From assembly GCF_943193155.1 (NCBI RefSeq), contig NZ_CALPDB010000002.1, positions 1 through 64,000 of the forward strand: DNA of 64,000 bases, written 5' to 3'. This DNA comes from Veillonella intestinalis. GTDB lineage: Bacteria > Bacillota > Negativicutes > Veillonellales > Veillonellaceae. The notes beneath the pieces were generated by a model. It made no database searches and was not told where the DNA came from. It saw nothing but the letters and a program-made list of their open reading frames with translations. The translations under genes and the position numbers were made by a program. Positions 17,554 through 26,864 of this stretch are shown here, one piece after another. How positions within the stretch are numbered: position 1 is the stretch's first letter; the number at the start of each line of letters is the position of its first letter.

Positions 17554-18129
17554 TCAGTTCTTTTCCCACCAAGCTTCACCGCGCAAGCGATCTAAAATGA
17601 TGGAAACAGCACTGCGAACGGAAAGGTGATTATAATCCCCATGTCCATATACAGGTTCTAAAATATAATCAAAGTCTTCCATAGTTTCTTTCGTCATACC
17701 ATAGCCGGTACCAAATAATACTAACACAGGCTGCTGACCCTTTTCAAGGGTGTTACGCATCCAAGCATAGCTTACTGTATTAGGATAAGTACGAGCATCG
17801 GTTGTGGCGATTAATGGCGGCTGACCTTCTAACTTAGTCACTTCCTCAATAGCACTACGAATGGAATTAACAAGTACTACTTCCTCAAAAGCATCTTTAC
17901 GATCAGGATTATATGTACTTCCGAACCCCGTTTGCCAATGAGACATAATCTGCTTGGCCAAGTCACGTTGAGCAGGAATATTATGAATCACAAAATAACG
18001 GCTTACATCATAGGTAATGGCTACTCTAGCTATATCATGAATATCATAATTTGTAATCGCTGTTGTAATGACTTCGCCATGCTTATTATAAATAGGATAA
18101 TGAACTAAGCCTATATATAAATTTGCCAA
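17554..18129 (-). CDS. SPOUT-like SAM-dependent RNA methyltransferase
   Basis: The 191-residue protein starts ANLYIGLVHYPIYNKHGEVITTAITNYDIHDIAR and ends with LLVFGTGYGMTKE-like and LEPVYGHGDYNHLSVRSAVSIILDRL segments. These match the family often found after trmD in other bacteria (TM1570-like, PF09936). The GTGYG loop and the SVRSAVSI helix suit the knotted SAM site of SPOUT enzymes. Its RNA target is unknown. The start is a TTG, supported by GGGAGG with seven bases between. Confidence 0.82.
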   Translation of the reverse strand: MANLYIGLVHYPIYNKHGEVITTAITNYDIHDIARVAITYDVSRYFVIHNIPAQRDLAKQIMSHWQTGFGSTYNPDRKDAFEEVVLVNSIRSAIEEVTKLEGQPPLIATTDARTYPNTVSYAWMRNTLEKGQQPVLVLFGTGYGMTKETMEDFDYILEPVYGHGDYNHLSVRSAVSIILDRLRGEAWWEKN

Positions 18130-18270
18130 GGCTATACCTCCCTTTTTATTCGCTACTCTCCATTATAATGAATTATAGGGCTCCTAGCAATAAAAAGTTA
18201 AAATTTTACCTTTATATTCACTAGAAAATAGTCAGCTAATAAAAATAAAAGGACTATTACTGAATTATAA

Positions 18271-18339
18271 AAACCTTTGAGAAAAGAGTGCTTTATGAGC
18301 TAAATCATCTCATAAAACATAGCCTTTCCTCAAAGGTTT
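18271..18339 (-). terminator. Terminator of the glycolytic operon
   Basis: Outer arms AAACCTTTGAG (18271-18281) and CTCAAAGGTTT (18329-18339) enclose a second pair, TTTATGAG/CTCATAAA. On the minus strand TTTTTATAA follows. It lies 30 bases after the eno stop codon. Confidence 0.88.
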
Positions 18340-18368
18340 AATCAGTTAATAGACTCTGCTATTATAGC

Positions 18369-19679
<1,311 letters not shown>

Positions 19680-19706
19680 TCAATTAATCTACTCTATAAA
19701 TATATA

Positions 19707-21242
19707 TTATTTTTCTTTTACTAATAAACTTTGGCCCGTCATATCAGCCGGTTGTACTATGCCACCTAAATCAAGCATAGTAGGCGCTAAATCACATAGT
19801 TTACCAGCTGTAAGCTGTGCATTTTTATAAGCTTCACTCACTAAAATGAGTGGCACAGGATTGGTTGTATGTGCCGTATGTGGAACTCCTGTAGTATGAT
19901 CTACCATCATTTCAGAGTTACCATGATCTGCCGTTACCAATAAATGTCCTTGCACTTTATTAATAGCCTCAACAATGCGCCCTAAGCAAGCATCCACTGT
20001 TTGTACTGCTTTTTCAGCTGCTTCTAAAACGCCGGTATGACCTACCATATCAGGATTAGCAAAATTTAAAATGATCATATCAAATTGACCACCTTCTATA
20101 GCTGCCACTACCTTGTCGGTCACCTCTAAGGCACTCATTTCAGGTTGCAAATCATAGGTTGCCACTTTTGGTGAAGGTACTAAAATCCGTTCTTCCCCTG
20201 CAAATGGCACTTCTTCACCACCATTAAAGAAATAGGTAACATGAGCATATTTCTCTGTCTCAGCAATACGAAGTTGCGTATACCCACCATCAGCTAGCAC
20301 TTGTCCTAGCGTATTAGTAAGCACTTCTTTCTCATACACAATGTGAGTTGGTAAACCATCTTCATACTTAGTCATAGTCGCCATATAAAGTGGCAATAAA
20401 CCTTTTTTACGAGTAAACCCTGCAAACTCTGGATCTACTAACGCACGAGTCAACTGGCGTGCTCTATCAGGACGGAAATTTGCAAATATAACGGCATCAT
20501 TCGCTGCAATAGCGCCATCTGCATTCAATACCACCGGTACAACAAACTCATCTACAACCTCATTATTATAAGATGCCTCAATAGCTTCTTTAGTAGAACT
20601 AGCTGTTACACCAACACCATCTACGATAGCTTCATAGGCTTTTTCAATGCGTTCCCATCGTTTATCTCGGTCCATGCCATAATAACGACCACCAATAGTC
20701 GCAATCGTTCCTAGACCAATTTGTTGCATATACGTTTCTAAATCAGTTAAATAGGTTAAGGCACTTTGTGGTGGTACATCACGGCCATCCAACAAAGCAT
20801 GTACATATAATTCAGTAACTCCAGCCTCTTTAGCGCCTTTTATAATCGCTTTTATATGATCTAAAGAACTGTGAACGCCTCCATCAGATAACAGGCCTAA
20901 GACTTGCAAACGACTTGCTTTTGCGTGCTCATACAGCTCTTTTATTACTGGTCGATTGAAAAAACTACCATCTTCCGTATCTTTAGTAATACGGGTTAAC
21001 TCTTGATATACAATACGACCAGCACCAATATTTAAGTGCCCTACTTCAGAGTTCCCCATTTGCCCTTCTGGCAAACCAACTGCAAGACCAGACGCTTGTA
21101 ATTGAGTGTGAGGATAGGTTTCCCAAAGTTTTAAAAAGTTCTCTGGCTTTGCCTGTACCACTGCATTCGTAGGGTCATTTATATCCCCAATGCCAAAACC
21201 ATCTAAAATAGTTAGCATTACTGGGGCTTTCAATTTTGCCAT
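19707..21242 (-). CDS. gpmI: 2,3-bisphosphoglycerate-independent phosphoglycerate mutase
   Basis: The 511-residue enzyme shows the alkaline-phosphatase-superfamily plan: the metal site LTILDGFG, the phosphoserine in MGNSEVGHLNIGAGR, HALLDGRDVPPQSA, GRYYGMDRDKRWER, FANFRPDRARQLTRA and the C-terminal metal ligands VTADHGNSE and VPHTAHTTNPVP. It uses Mn2+ and interconverts 3- and 2-phosphoglycerate. ATG at 21242 was preferred over a TTG two codons upstream because GAAAGG gives correct spacing to it. Confidence 0.97.
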   Translation of the reverse strand: MAKLKAPVMLTILDGFGIGDINDPTNAVVQAKPENFLKLWETYPHTQLQASGLAVGLPEGQMGNSEVGHLNIGAGRIVYQELTRITKDTEDGSFFNRPVIKELYEHAKASRLQVLGLLSDGGVHSSLDHIKAIIKGAKEAGVTELYVHALLDGRDVPPQSALTYLTDLETYMQQIGLGTIATIGGRYYGMDRDKRWERIEKAYEAIVDGVGVTASSTKEAIEASYNNEVVDEFVVPVVLNADGAIAANDAVIFANFRPDRARQLTRALVDPEFAGFTRKKGLLPLYMATMTKYEDGLPTHIVYEKEVLTNTLGQVLADGGYTQLRIAETEKYAHVTYFFNGGEEVPFAGEERILVPSPKVATYDLQPEMSALEVTDKVVAAIEGGQFDMIILNFANPDMVGHTGVLEAAEKAVQTVDACLGRIVEAINKVQGHLLVTADHGNSEMMVDHTTGVPHTAHTTNPVPLILVSEAYKNAQLTAGKLCDLAPTMLDLGGIVQPADMTGQSLLVKEK

Positions 21243-21324
21243 ACACAATTCCTTTCAAATCTATATTGACTACCTAATTTCACAAATATATTATGCAATA
21301 ATCAGGCTTACTGTATATTTAATT

Positions 21325-22077
21325 TTAAGCATTGATAATAGCCATGAAATCATCTGCTTTTAATGCTGCACCACCAACTAAAGCACCATCAATATCTGGT
21401 TGTGATAAAATTTCTTGCGCATTACTGCCTTTAACACTGCCACCATATTGAATACGAACTGCCTCAGCTGTAGCTTCATCAAATAAACGCGCCACTTTTT
21501 GACGAATAGCCGTACATACTTCACCAGCTTGTTCTGCTGTGGCTGTTTTACCCGTACCAATTGCCCAAATAGGTTCATAGGCAATGACCATTTGACTAAC
21601 TTGGGCAGCCGTTAACTCAGCTAAGGCAACGGTTAATTGACTATCTATAAAAGCCTGTGTTTCATTAGCTTCTCTTTGTGCTAAACTTTCACCAACACAA
21701 AGAATAGGCACTAAATCATACGTAAAAGCTGCTTTAATTTTCTGATTAATCAAAGCATCGCTTTCACCAAAATATTGACGACGTTCAGAATGACCTAAAA
21801 TAACATAATGACAGCCTACGTCAGTAAGCATTAACGGAGACACTTCGCCCGTAAAAGCACCAGAAGCTTCAAAATACATATTTTGAGCACCTAAACCAAT
21901 GGTAGTTTCATCAATTAAATCAGCTACTATACCAAGTCCTGTAAACGGGGGGCAGACAACAACTTCTCGTTCGACTGAAGTCTTAGCTAAGGCTTCTTTA
22001 ATCCCTTCCACCAAAATGGTTGCTTCTGCTAAATTAGTATGCATTTTCCAATTGCCAGCAATAATTTGTTTACGCAT
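21325..22077 (-). CDS. tpiA: Triosephosphate isomerase
   Basis: The 250-residue TIM-barrel enzyme has AGNWKMHTN with the catalytic Lys, VILGHSERRQYFGE with the catalytic His, and AYEPIWAIGTGKTAT with the catalytic Glu and flexible loop 6. It also has IQYGGSVKGSNAQEIL for phosphate binding. It interconverts dihydroxyacetone phosphate and glyceraldehyde 3-phosphate. It follows pgk by 10 bases, so cotranscription is very likely. Confidence 0.98.
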   Translation of the reverse strand: MRKQIIAGNWKMHTNLAEATILVEGIKEALAKTSVEREVVVCPPFTGLGIVADLIDETTIGLGAQNMYFEASGAFTGEVSPLMLTDVGCHYVILGHSERRQYFGESDALINQKIKAAFTYDLVPILCVGESLAQREANETQAFIDSQLTVALAELTAAQVSQMVIAYEPIWAIGTGKTATAEQAGEVCTAIRQKVARLFDEATAEAVRIQYGGSVKGSNAQEILSQPDIDGALVGGAALKADDFMAIINA

Positions 22078-22087
22078 GAGAGCCTCC

Positions 22088-23266
22088 TTATTTATCAGCC
22101 AATGCTACAATCCCTGGAAGTGCTTTGCCTTCTAAGTATTCTAATGAAGCACCACCGCCAGTGGAAATATGAGAAATCTTAGCCGCTAAACCACTCTTTT
22201 CAATAGCAGCTACTGAATCCCCACCACCTACAATAGTCGTTGCATCGGCTTCTGCCACAGCTTTAGCTACTGCATTAGTACCAGCTGCAAAATTATCCAT
22301 TTCAAATACGCCCATTGGCCCATTCCAAACAATCATTTTCATTGGTTTCAATGCATCTGCAAAGGCTTTTTGGCTAGCAGGTCCAATATCTAAAGCCATC
22401 CAACCATCTTCAATACCATCAGCAGGTACTACTTTATGATTGGCCTCATTACTAAATGCATCAGCCACTACAAAGTCACTAGGTAATAGAAGGTTCGTAT
22501 TAGTTTCAGCAGCCTGTTTAATTAAGGAAGCTGCTAATTCAATTTTATCAGCTTCCACTAAAGATGCCCCTGTAGGATAGCCTTTAGCAGCGATAAAGGT
22601 ATTGGCCATACCTCCACCAATAATAAGAACTTCTACTTTTGGTAATAAATTAGAAATAACTTCGATTTTATCGCTTACTTTTGCGCCACCAATAATAGCA
22701 GCAAAAGGATGCTCTGGATGTTCAACAGCACCACCTACATATTTAATTTCTTTTTCTAATAAGTAGCCCGCTACCATTGGTAAAAATTGAGTGATACCTT
22801 CTACCGATGCATGTGCCCGATGAGATACCCCAAATGCATCATTAACCCCAACTTCAGCTAAACTTGCTAACGCCTTAGCAAATTCTTCACCATTCTTTTC
22901 TTCTTCTTTATGATAGCGAAGATTTTCTAATAATAATACGTCACCATCATGTAGTGCCTCTACTGCTTTGCGAGCAGCTTCGCCTACACAGTCATCAGCA
23001 AAAGCAACAGACTTACCTAATAATTCGCTTAATCGTTCGGCACAAGGTTTCAAGGTAAACTCAGGTTTACGCTCCCCTTTTGGACGACCTAAATGAGAGG
23101 CTAAAATCACTTTTGCCCCTTTACTAATTAAATAATTAATGGTTGGCAATGTTGCACGAATACGAGTATCATCAGTAATAACGCCCTCTTTTAAAGGTAC
23201 ATTAAAATCTACACGGACAAATACACGTTTATTAGCTACATCTATAGATTCAATCGTCTGTTTCAT
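22088..23266 (-). CDS. pgk: Phosphoglycerate kinase
   Basis: The 392-residue protein has [63 protein letters not shown] and [14 protein letters not shown], which are the substrate and nucleotide sites of Pgk. The HRAHAS motif is present within [11 protein letters not shown]. It makes ATP from 1,3-bisphosphoglycerate. Two adjacent ATG codons are possible; the second is five bases from GGAGG and was preferred. A hairpin lies between gapA and this gene. Confidence 0.97.
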   Translation of the reverse strand: MKQTIESIDVANKRVFVRVDFNVPLKEGVITDDTRIRATLPTINYLISKGAKVILASHLGRPKGERKPEFTLKPCAERLSELLGKSVAFADDCVGEAARKAVEALHDGDVLLLENLRYHKEEEKNGEEFAKALASLAEVGVNDAFGVSHRAHASVEGITQFLPMVAGYLLEKEIKYVGGAVEHPEHPFAAIIGGAKVSDKIEVISNLLPKVEVLIIGGGMANTFIAAKGYPTGASLVEADKIELAASLIKQAAETNTNLLLPSDFVVADAFSNEANHKVVPADGIEDGWMALDIGPASQKAFADALKPMKMIVWNGPMGVFEMDNFAAGTNAVAKAVAEADATTIVGGGDSVAAIEKSGLAAKISHISTGGGASLEYLEGKALPGIVALADK

Positions 23267-23328
23267 CATAACCTCCGATAGTAGTAATACTTACCTAGTA
23301 ACATATAATCCCAAAAGACATGTAAAAT

Positions 23329-23352
23329 AGGGGACTATATACATAGTCCCCT
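23329..23352 (-). terminator. Hairpin between gapA and pgk (partial terminator or mRNA stabiliser)
   Basis: Ten-base perfect arms AGGGGACTAT (23329-23338) and ATAGTCCCCT (23343-23352) with a four-base loop, eight bases after the gapA stop codon, followed on the minus strand by ATTTTAC. The weak T-run suggests partial termination or protection of the gapA 3' end rather than a full stop, because the downstream genes belong to the same pathway. Confidence 0.65.
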
Positions 23353-23359
23353 GTTAATA

Positions 23360-24367
23360 TTATAAGCCTTTGTCAGCAATGAATTTAGCTAAGTCTACAA
23401 TACGGTTAGAATAGCCCCATTCATTATCGTACCAGGAAACAACTTTTACCATATTCCCTTCCATCGTCATCGTCAAATCAGCATCAACGATAGAACTGCG
23501 AGAATCGCCGTTGAAGTCATGAGATACGAGTGGTAAATCAGAAACGCCTAAAATACCTTTTAATTCGCCTTGTGCCGCTTCACGAAGAGCTGCATTAATT
23601 TCTTCTTTAGTAGTTTCTTTATCTAATTCAGCTACCAAATCAGTAATAGACACATTTGGAGTTGGTACACGAAGTGCAAACCCGTTCAATTTGCCTTTTA
23701 ATTCAGGCAATACTAAAGCAACCGCTTTAGCTGCCCCTGTAGTTGTTGGAATAATAGATAAAGCCGCTGCACGAGCACGACGTGGATCACTATGTGGTGT
23801 ATCCAAAATGCGTTGGTCATTAGTGTAGGAATGAACTGTCGTCATTAAACCACGTTTAATACCAAATTTATCATTTAATACTTTAGCAAATGGAGCTAAG
23901 CAGTTAGTTGTGCAACTTGCATTAGAAATAATGTGATGATTTGCTGGATCATATTTATCTTGGTTTACACCCATTACAATTGTAATATCTTCTTCTTTAG
24001 CTGGTGCTGAAATGATAACTTTTTTAACAGTACCACCTAAATGTTGTGCTGCTTCATCACGTTTACGGAAACGGCCAGTTGCTTCTACAACGATTTCTAC
24101 CCCTTCAGAAGACCAATCAAGATTAGCTGGGTTACGATCTTCAAATACACGAACTCGTTTGCCATCTACAACTAAATAGTCGCCATCTACTTTTACATCT
24201 TCTTTCAAATTGCCATGTACGGAATCATATTTGAAAAGAAGCGCCGCTCCTTCAATGTCCCCAATATTATTAATCGCCACTACTTCTACATCAGGATTAT
24301 TCAAAGTTGCACGCATTACACATTTACCAATACGACCAAATCCATTAATACCAATTTTTACTGCCAT
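23360..24367 (-). CDS. gapA: Glyceraldehyde-3-phosphate dehydrogenase
   Basis: The 335-residue enzyme has the NAD site [14 protein letters not shown] and the catalytic Cys in [12 protein letters not shown]. It also has [24 protein letters not shown] and the C-terminal [16 protein letters not shown]. It oxidises glyceraldehyde 3-phosphate to 1,3-bisphosphoglycerate. It is the first metabolic gene after the regulator cggR and has AGGAGG before the ATG. The 79-base gap before it contains a hairpin directly after cggR. Confidence 0.98.
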   Translation of the reverse strand: MAVKIGINGFGRIGKCVMRATLNNPDVEVVAINNIGDIEGAALLFKYDSVHGNLKEDVKVDGDYLVVDGKRVRVFEDRNPANLDWSSEGVEIVVEATGRFRKRDEAAQHLGGTVKKVIISAPAKEEDITIVMGVNQDKYDPANHHIISNASCTTNCLAPFAKVLNDKFGIKRGLMTTVHSYTNDQRILDTPHSDPRRARAAALSIIPTTTGAAKAVALVLPELKGKLNGFALRVPTPNVSITDLVAELDKETTKEEINAALREAAQGELKGILGVSDLPLVSHDFNGDSRSSIVDADLTMTMEGNMVKVVSWYDNEWGYSNRIVDLAKFIADKGL

Positions 24368-24415
24368 GATAGTTCCTCCTAGATAAACAATCTACCTACA
24401 ATAGTTACAATCTAC

Positions 24416-24442
24416 TATATAGATATGTCCAACATCTATATA
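24416..24442 (-). ncRNA. Hairpin between cggR and gapA, candidate mRNA processing/stability element
   Basis: Perfect nine-base arms TATATAGAT (24416-24424) and ATCTATATA (24434-24442) with a nine-base loop, four bases past the cggR stop codon and not followed by a T-run. In Bacillus subtilis the cggR-gapA transcript is cut near this point and a stem-loop then protects the gapA part. A similar role here is inferred from position. Confidence 0.45.
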
Positions 24443-24446
24443 TTTA

Positions 24447-25472
24447 CTAGCTAATCTGTAATAAAGCAGCCATTGCTTCAGCTGCACTTTCATCAATAAT
24501 CAGTGTACCTTTACGGCAAGCTCGCATAACACCAATAATAGCTTTCGCTTTACCAGCACCACCAGCTACGGCAATTACATGAGGAATGTTGACAATATCC
24601 GTCAATGTGATACCTACATTGTTCGTAGTATACACAATATTGCCACCAATATCACAATAATAGCCCAACGCTTCACCTACAGCTCGCTTAGTCCGTAAAA
24701 CAGCCCTTTGTGCGTCTGTAATGTGACGTTGTTCAGCCATGTGCAAAGCTTCGCCAATACCAAACATCAATATATCTGTTTGGTGAGCCAATTCAATGAC
24801 TTCTTTAATTTGCGGTTCCATCGTCATGAGAATGTTTAGGGCCTCTTGTGATAGCCCATCAGGTAAATGTAGCATTTTATAAGTACTGCCAATTTTATCG
24901 GCAATAACAGATGCAATTACATTAGCCTGATACTCCACACGCTCACCAATACCACCTCGAGCGGGGATTACTGTAGCTTGACATTTTTTGGCTGGCAACG
25001 CTTCCGCCATCGTTGCCATAGTGCTACCGCCACTTACAGCTAAGACACTACCATTTTGCAAAATCCCTTGTAGCGCTTTGGCCGCTTGGAACCCAAGTTC
25101 CTTGCGATCCATATCTGTTTCGCCACCACCATTAGTAATAATCACTTCATCTATGTTGAGTATTTCCTTTAATTTAGCTTCTAACTCACTAATTTTATTT
25201 AACTCGTGCATAGATGAATTTAACTGAGGCAATAATTCCTTACCTTCTTCAGTTAAAATCATTCCCTGTTGTGTAAATCCCACAAGGCCATTATCTTTCA
25301 TAATCTCCACGTGTGATCGTACAACTCGTTCTGATAATTTGCTAAGGATAGCTAACATGCGTCTACCAATAGGTTGAGCATATGATATGTGATTCAGCAG
25401 TATATAGCGTTCTTCAACAATTCGCATTAACTCCGGAGCTATTCGTTGATACACCTCCGATAAATCTTTCAT
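24447..25472 (-). CDS. cggR: Central glycolytic genes regulator CggR (SorC family)
   Basis: The 341-residue protein has an N-terminal winged helix (ISYAQPIGRRMLAILSKLSERVVRSHVEIMKDNGLV) and a SorC-type sugar-binding domain: AVSGGSTMATMAEALP, VIPARGGIGERVEYQAN, LMFGIGEALHMAEQR and GNIVYTTNNVGITL. Its fixed position as first gene before gapA matches CggR, which represses the operon and is released by fructose-1,6-bisphosphate. The ATG is preceded by AAAGAGGT. A promoter and a matching operator lie directly upstream, so autoregulation is expected. Confidence 0.93.
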   Translation of the reverse strand: MKDLSEVYQRIAPELMRIVEERYILLNHISYAQPIGRRMLAILSKLSERVVRSHVEIMKDNGLVGFTQQGMILTEEGKELLPQLNSSMHELNKISELEAKLKEILNIDEVIITNGGGETDMDRKELGFQAAKALQGILQNGSVLAVSGGSTMATMAEALPAKKCQATVIPARGGIGERVEYQANVIASVIADKIGSTYKMLHLPDGLSQEALNILMTMEPQIKEVIELAHQTDILMFGIGEALHMAEQRHITDAQRAVLRTKRAVGEALGYYCDIGGNIVYTTNNVGITLTDIVNIPHVIAVAGGAGKAKAIIGVMRACRKGTLIIDESAAEAMAALLQIS

Positions 25473-25475
25473 GCT

Positions 25476-25513
25476 GTACCTCTTTCATCCCGCCGGTGCA
25501 GATTATGTCCCAG
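25476..25513 (-). promoter_or_regulatory. Candidate CggR operator
   Basis: On the minus strand GGGAC (25511-25507) and GGGAT (25491-25487) recur exactly 20 bases apart just after the expected transcription start. This is the layout of the B. subtilis CggR operator, which has two CGGGAC-N6-TGTC repeats with a 20-base period. The TGTC halves are degenerate here. The match is inferred by eye. Confidence 0.5.
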
Positions 25514-25540
25514 CGTTGATAAAAAAATATCCTCGCCTAT

Positions 25541-25569
25541 ATTCTACCTCATATGGTAGTGTCGCGCAA
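25541..25569 (-). promoter_or_regulatory. Promoter of the cggR-gap-pgk-tpi-gpmI-eno operon
   Basis: Minus strand: TTGCGC (25569-25564), 17 bases, TAGAAT (25546-25541), about 60 bases before the cggR ATG and directly upstream of the candidate operator. Confidence 0.6.
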
Positions 25570-25611
25570 GTGATTTTACAAAATATTGTTAAGGAATTTA
25601 CAGATGTGTGG

Positions 25612-25686
25612 AGAAAGGAAAGACACTCTACCGCAAACCAAAATCTTCGATTTAAGTGTTTGCTTGCAGAGTGTCTTCCCTTTCCG
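25612..25686. other. Long imperfect hairpin next to the repeat block
   Basis: GAAAGGAAAGACACTCT near 25618-25631 pairs with AGAGTGTCTTCCCTTTC near 25667-25684. An inner GCAAAC/GTTTGC stem and an AAATC/GATTT stem lie around a TTCG loop. The right half is repeat copy 1 and the left half is an inverted fragment of the same unit. On the minus strand it lies after the carboxymuconolactone-decarboxylase-like gene and could act as its terminator, though the following T-tract is interrupted by C. Confidence 0.55.
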
Positions 25687-25975
25687 ACTTATCCTTTGTA
25701 CAAATTCCTCTACTTTATTTTATTAAGAATGCCTATGGTGACACTATCATTGAGTCGAGAATATAAGCTCGGTAACGTAAAGTCCAAAAGTCTTCGATTT
25801 AAGTGTTTGCTTGCAGAGTGTCTTCCCTTTTCGACTTTCCGTTGTACAAATTCCTTAACTTTATTTTTAAGAGTACCTATGTTGACACTATCATTGAGTC
25901 AAGAATATAAGCTCAGTGGCGTAAAGTCAAAAAGTCTTCGATTTAACTATTTGCTTGCAGAGTGTCTTCCTTTTT
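25644..25975. repeat. Three tandem repeats of about 145 bases in the cggR upstream region
   Basis: TCTTCGATTTAA begins units at 25644, 25791 and 25935, so the periods are 147 and 144 bases. The third unit stops after about 40 bases. Conserved blocks are TTTGCTTGCAGAGTGTCTTCC, TTGTACAAATTCCT, TGACACTATCATTGAGTC and AATATAAGCTC. Unit 2 contains TTGACA followed 18 bases later by TATAAG on the plus strand, a possible promoter; unit 1 has GTGACA there. Local frame changes between copies argue against coding. It fills the 520-base gap between two genes. No second location was noticed in this window. Confidence 0.85.
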
Positions 25976-25995
25976 GTTACTTTTAACTGTATTTC

Positions 25996-26469
25996 TTATT
26001 TATCGGACCATATGTCTTGTGCCATAGGAAAGGCTGCCCATACTTTAGGCCAACCTGCATAGAAGGCAATATGTGTTAAAATTTCAGCAATTTCATCCTT
26101 AGTAATTCCATTTGCTTTACCCATTTGCAAATGTGCTTTTAGAGCTTCACCAGTTAATCCTTGAGAAACTAATGCAGTAATAGTAATAATTGAACGTTGT
26201 TTAGCTGATAATTCTAAATCACGACTCCATACTTCACCAAATAATACATCATCATTTAAATGGGCAAAAGTAGGAGCAAATTCTCCTAATACTTTACGCC
26301 CAGCTGTTTGCTTTGGTACAACCTTCCCTGATGTAGTCACCATTTCTGAATCTGAAACTTTCATAGTACTGCCTCCTGTCATATGAGAACTCACTTCATT
26401 AGCAGCTATACTTGTCATAGCTGTACTCACAATTAAACAAGTAATTGCCAAAATTCGCTTCACTTTCAT
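25996..26469 (-). CDS. Secreted carboxymuconolactone-decarboxylase-family protein
   Basis: The 157-residue protein has an N-terminal signal peptide (MKVKRILAITCLIVSTAMTSIAA) and a CMD-like helical domain from about residue 60: RKVLGEFAPTFAHLNDDVLFGEVWSRDLELSAKQRSIITI, GLTGEALKAHLQMGKANGITKDEIAEILTHIAFYAGWPKVWAAF. The AhpD-type CxxC pair is absent, so a peroxidase role is not supported. Most CMD proteins are cytoplasmic, which makes the signal peptide unusual. A MerR-type promoter lies upstream. ATG at 26469 was chosen over a preceding TTG because of GAAGGAG. Confidence 0.85.
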   Translation of the reverse strand: MKVKRILAITCLIVSTAMTSIAANEVSSHMTGGSTMKVSDSEMVTTSGKVVPKQTAGRKVLGEFAPTFAHLNDDVLFGEVWSRDLELSAKQRSIITITALVSQGLTGEALKAHLQMGKANGITKDEIAEILTHIAFYAGWPKVWAAFPMAQDIWSDK

Positions 26470-26546
26470 CAATATTCACTCCTTCTACTTAACGTTCGCT
26501 TCCTTTCCCATGAAAGACAATATGTATTCGTCTTACTCATATGATT

Positions 26547-26577
26547 ACTCTATACCTTGGAGCCAACTTCAAGTCAA
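26547..26577 (-). promoter_or_regulatory. MerR-family type promoter with operator dyad
   Basis: Minus strand: TTGACT (26577-26572), a 19-base spacer, TAGAGT (26552-26547). The spacer region contains the dyad CTTGAAG-TTGG-CTCCAAG (26573-26556). An overlong spacer filled by this CTTGGAG-type dyad is the hallmark of promoters activated by MerR-family proteins such as AdhR and NmlR. No merR-like gene is in the window. The rest of the gap 26470-26864 is AT-rich and holds only the terminator of the next gene. Confidence 0.65.
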
Positions 26578-26772
26578 GAAGTTTAATTATAATTTACCAA
26601 CAAACTCTTATATTAATATTATTCTATTAACGAAATCCTTAACTTACAAAATTAATTAAAACTAACACATAAACAAAAGTAATTTATTTCTAGCTCTTAC
26701 TTACTAAAGTTAAAACATATCCTAAAAGTTAGATCATATCACAAATCTAGCTATACTATTAATCCATATAAA

Positions 26773-26807
26773 AAGGACATGCAATAACTATATCATCGCA
26801 TGTCCTT
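26773..26807 (-). terminator. Terminator of the M20 amidohydrolase gene
   Basis: Ten-base perfect arms AAGGACATGC (26773-26782) and GCATGTCCTT (26798-26807), followed on the minus strand by TTTATATGG. It lies about 60 bases after the stop codon. Confidence 0.8.
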
Positions 26808-26864
26808 CTCTTACCACTCATATAATTTTAAATTTAAAGTTTAACTATTTAACTAATTTATATA

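Noticed and set aside
25471-25986. A 171-codon open frame on the plus strand with three similar peptide segments
   Set aside because: It overlaps the cggR start and promoter, has no ribosome site, and comparison of the DNA repeats shows a local shift of frame between copies. The periods are multiples of three by chance.
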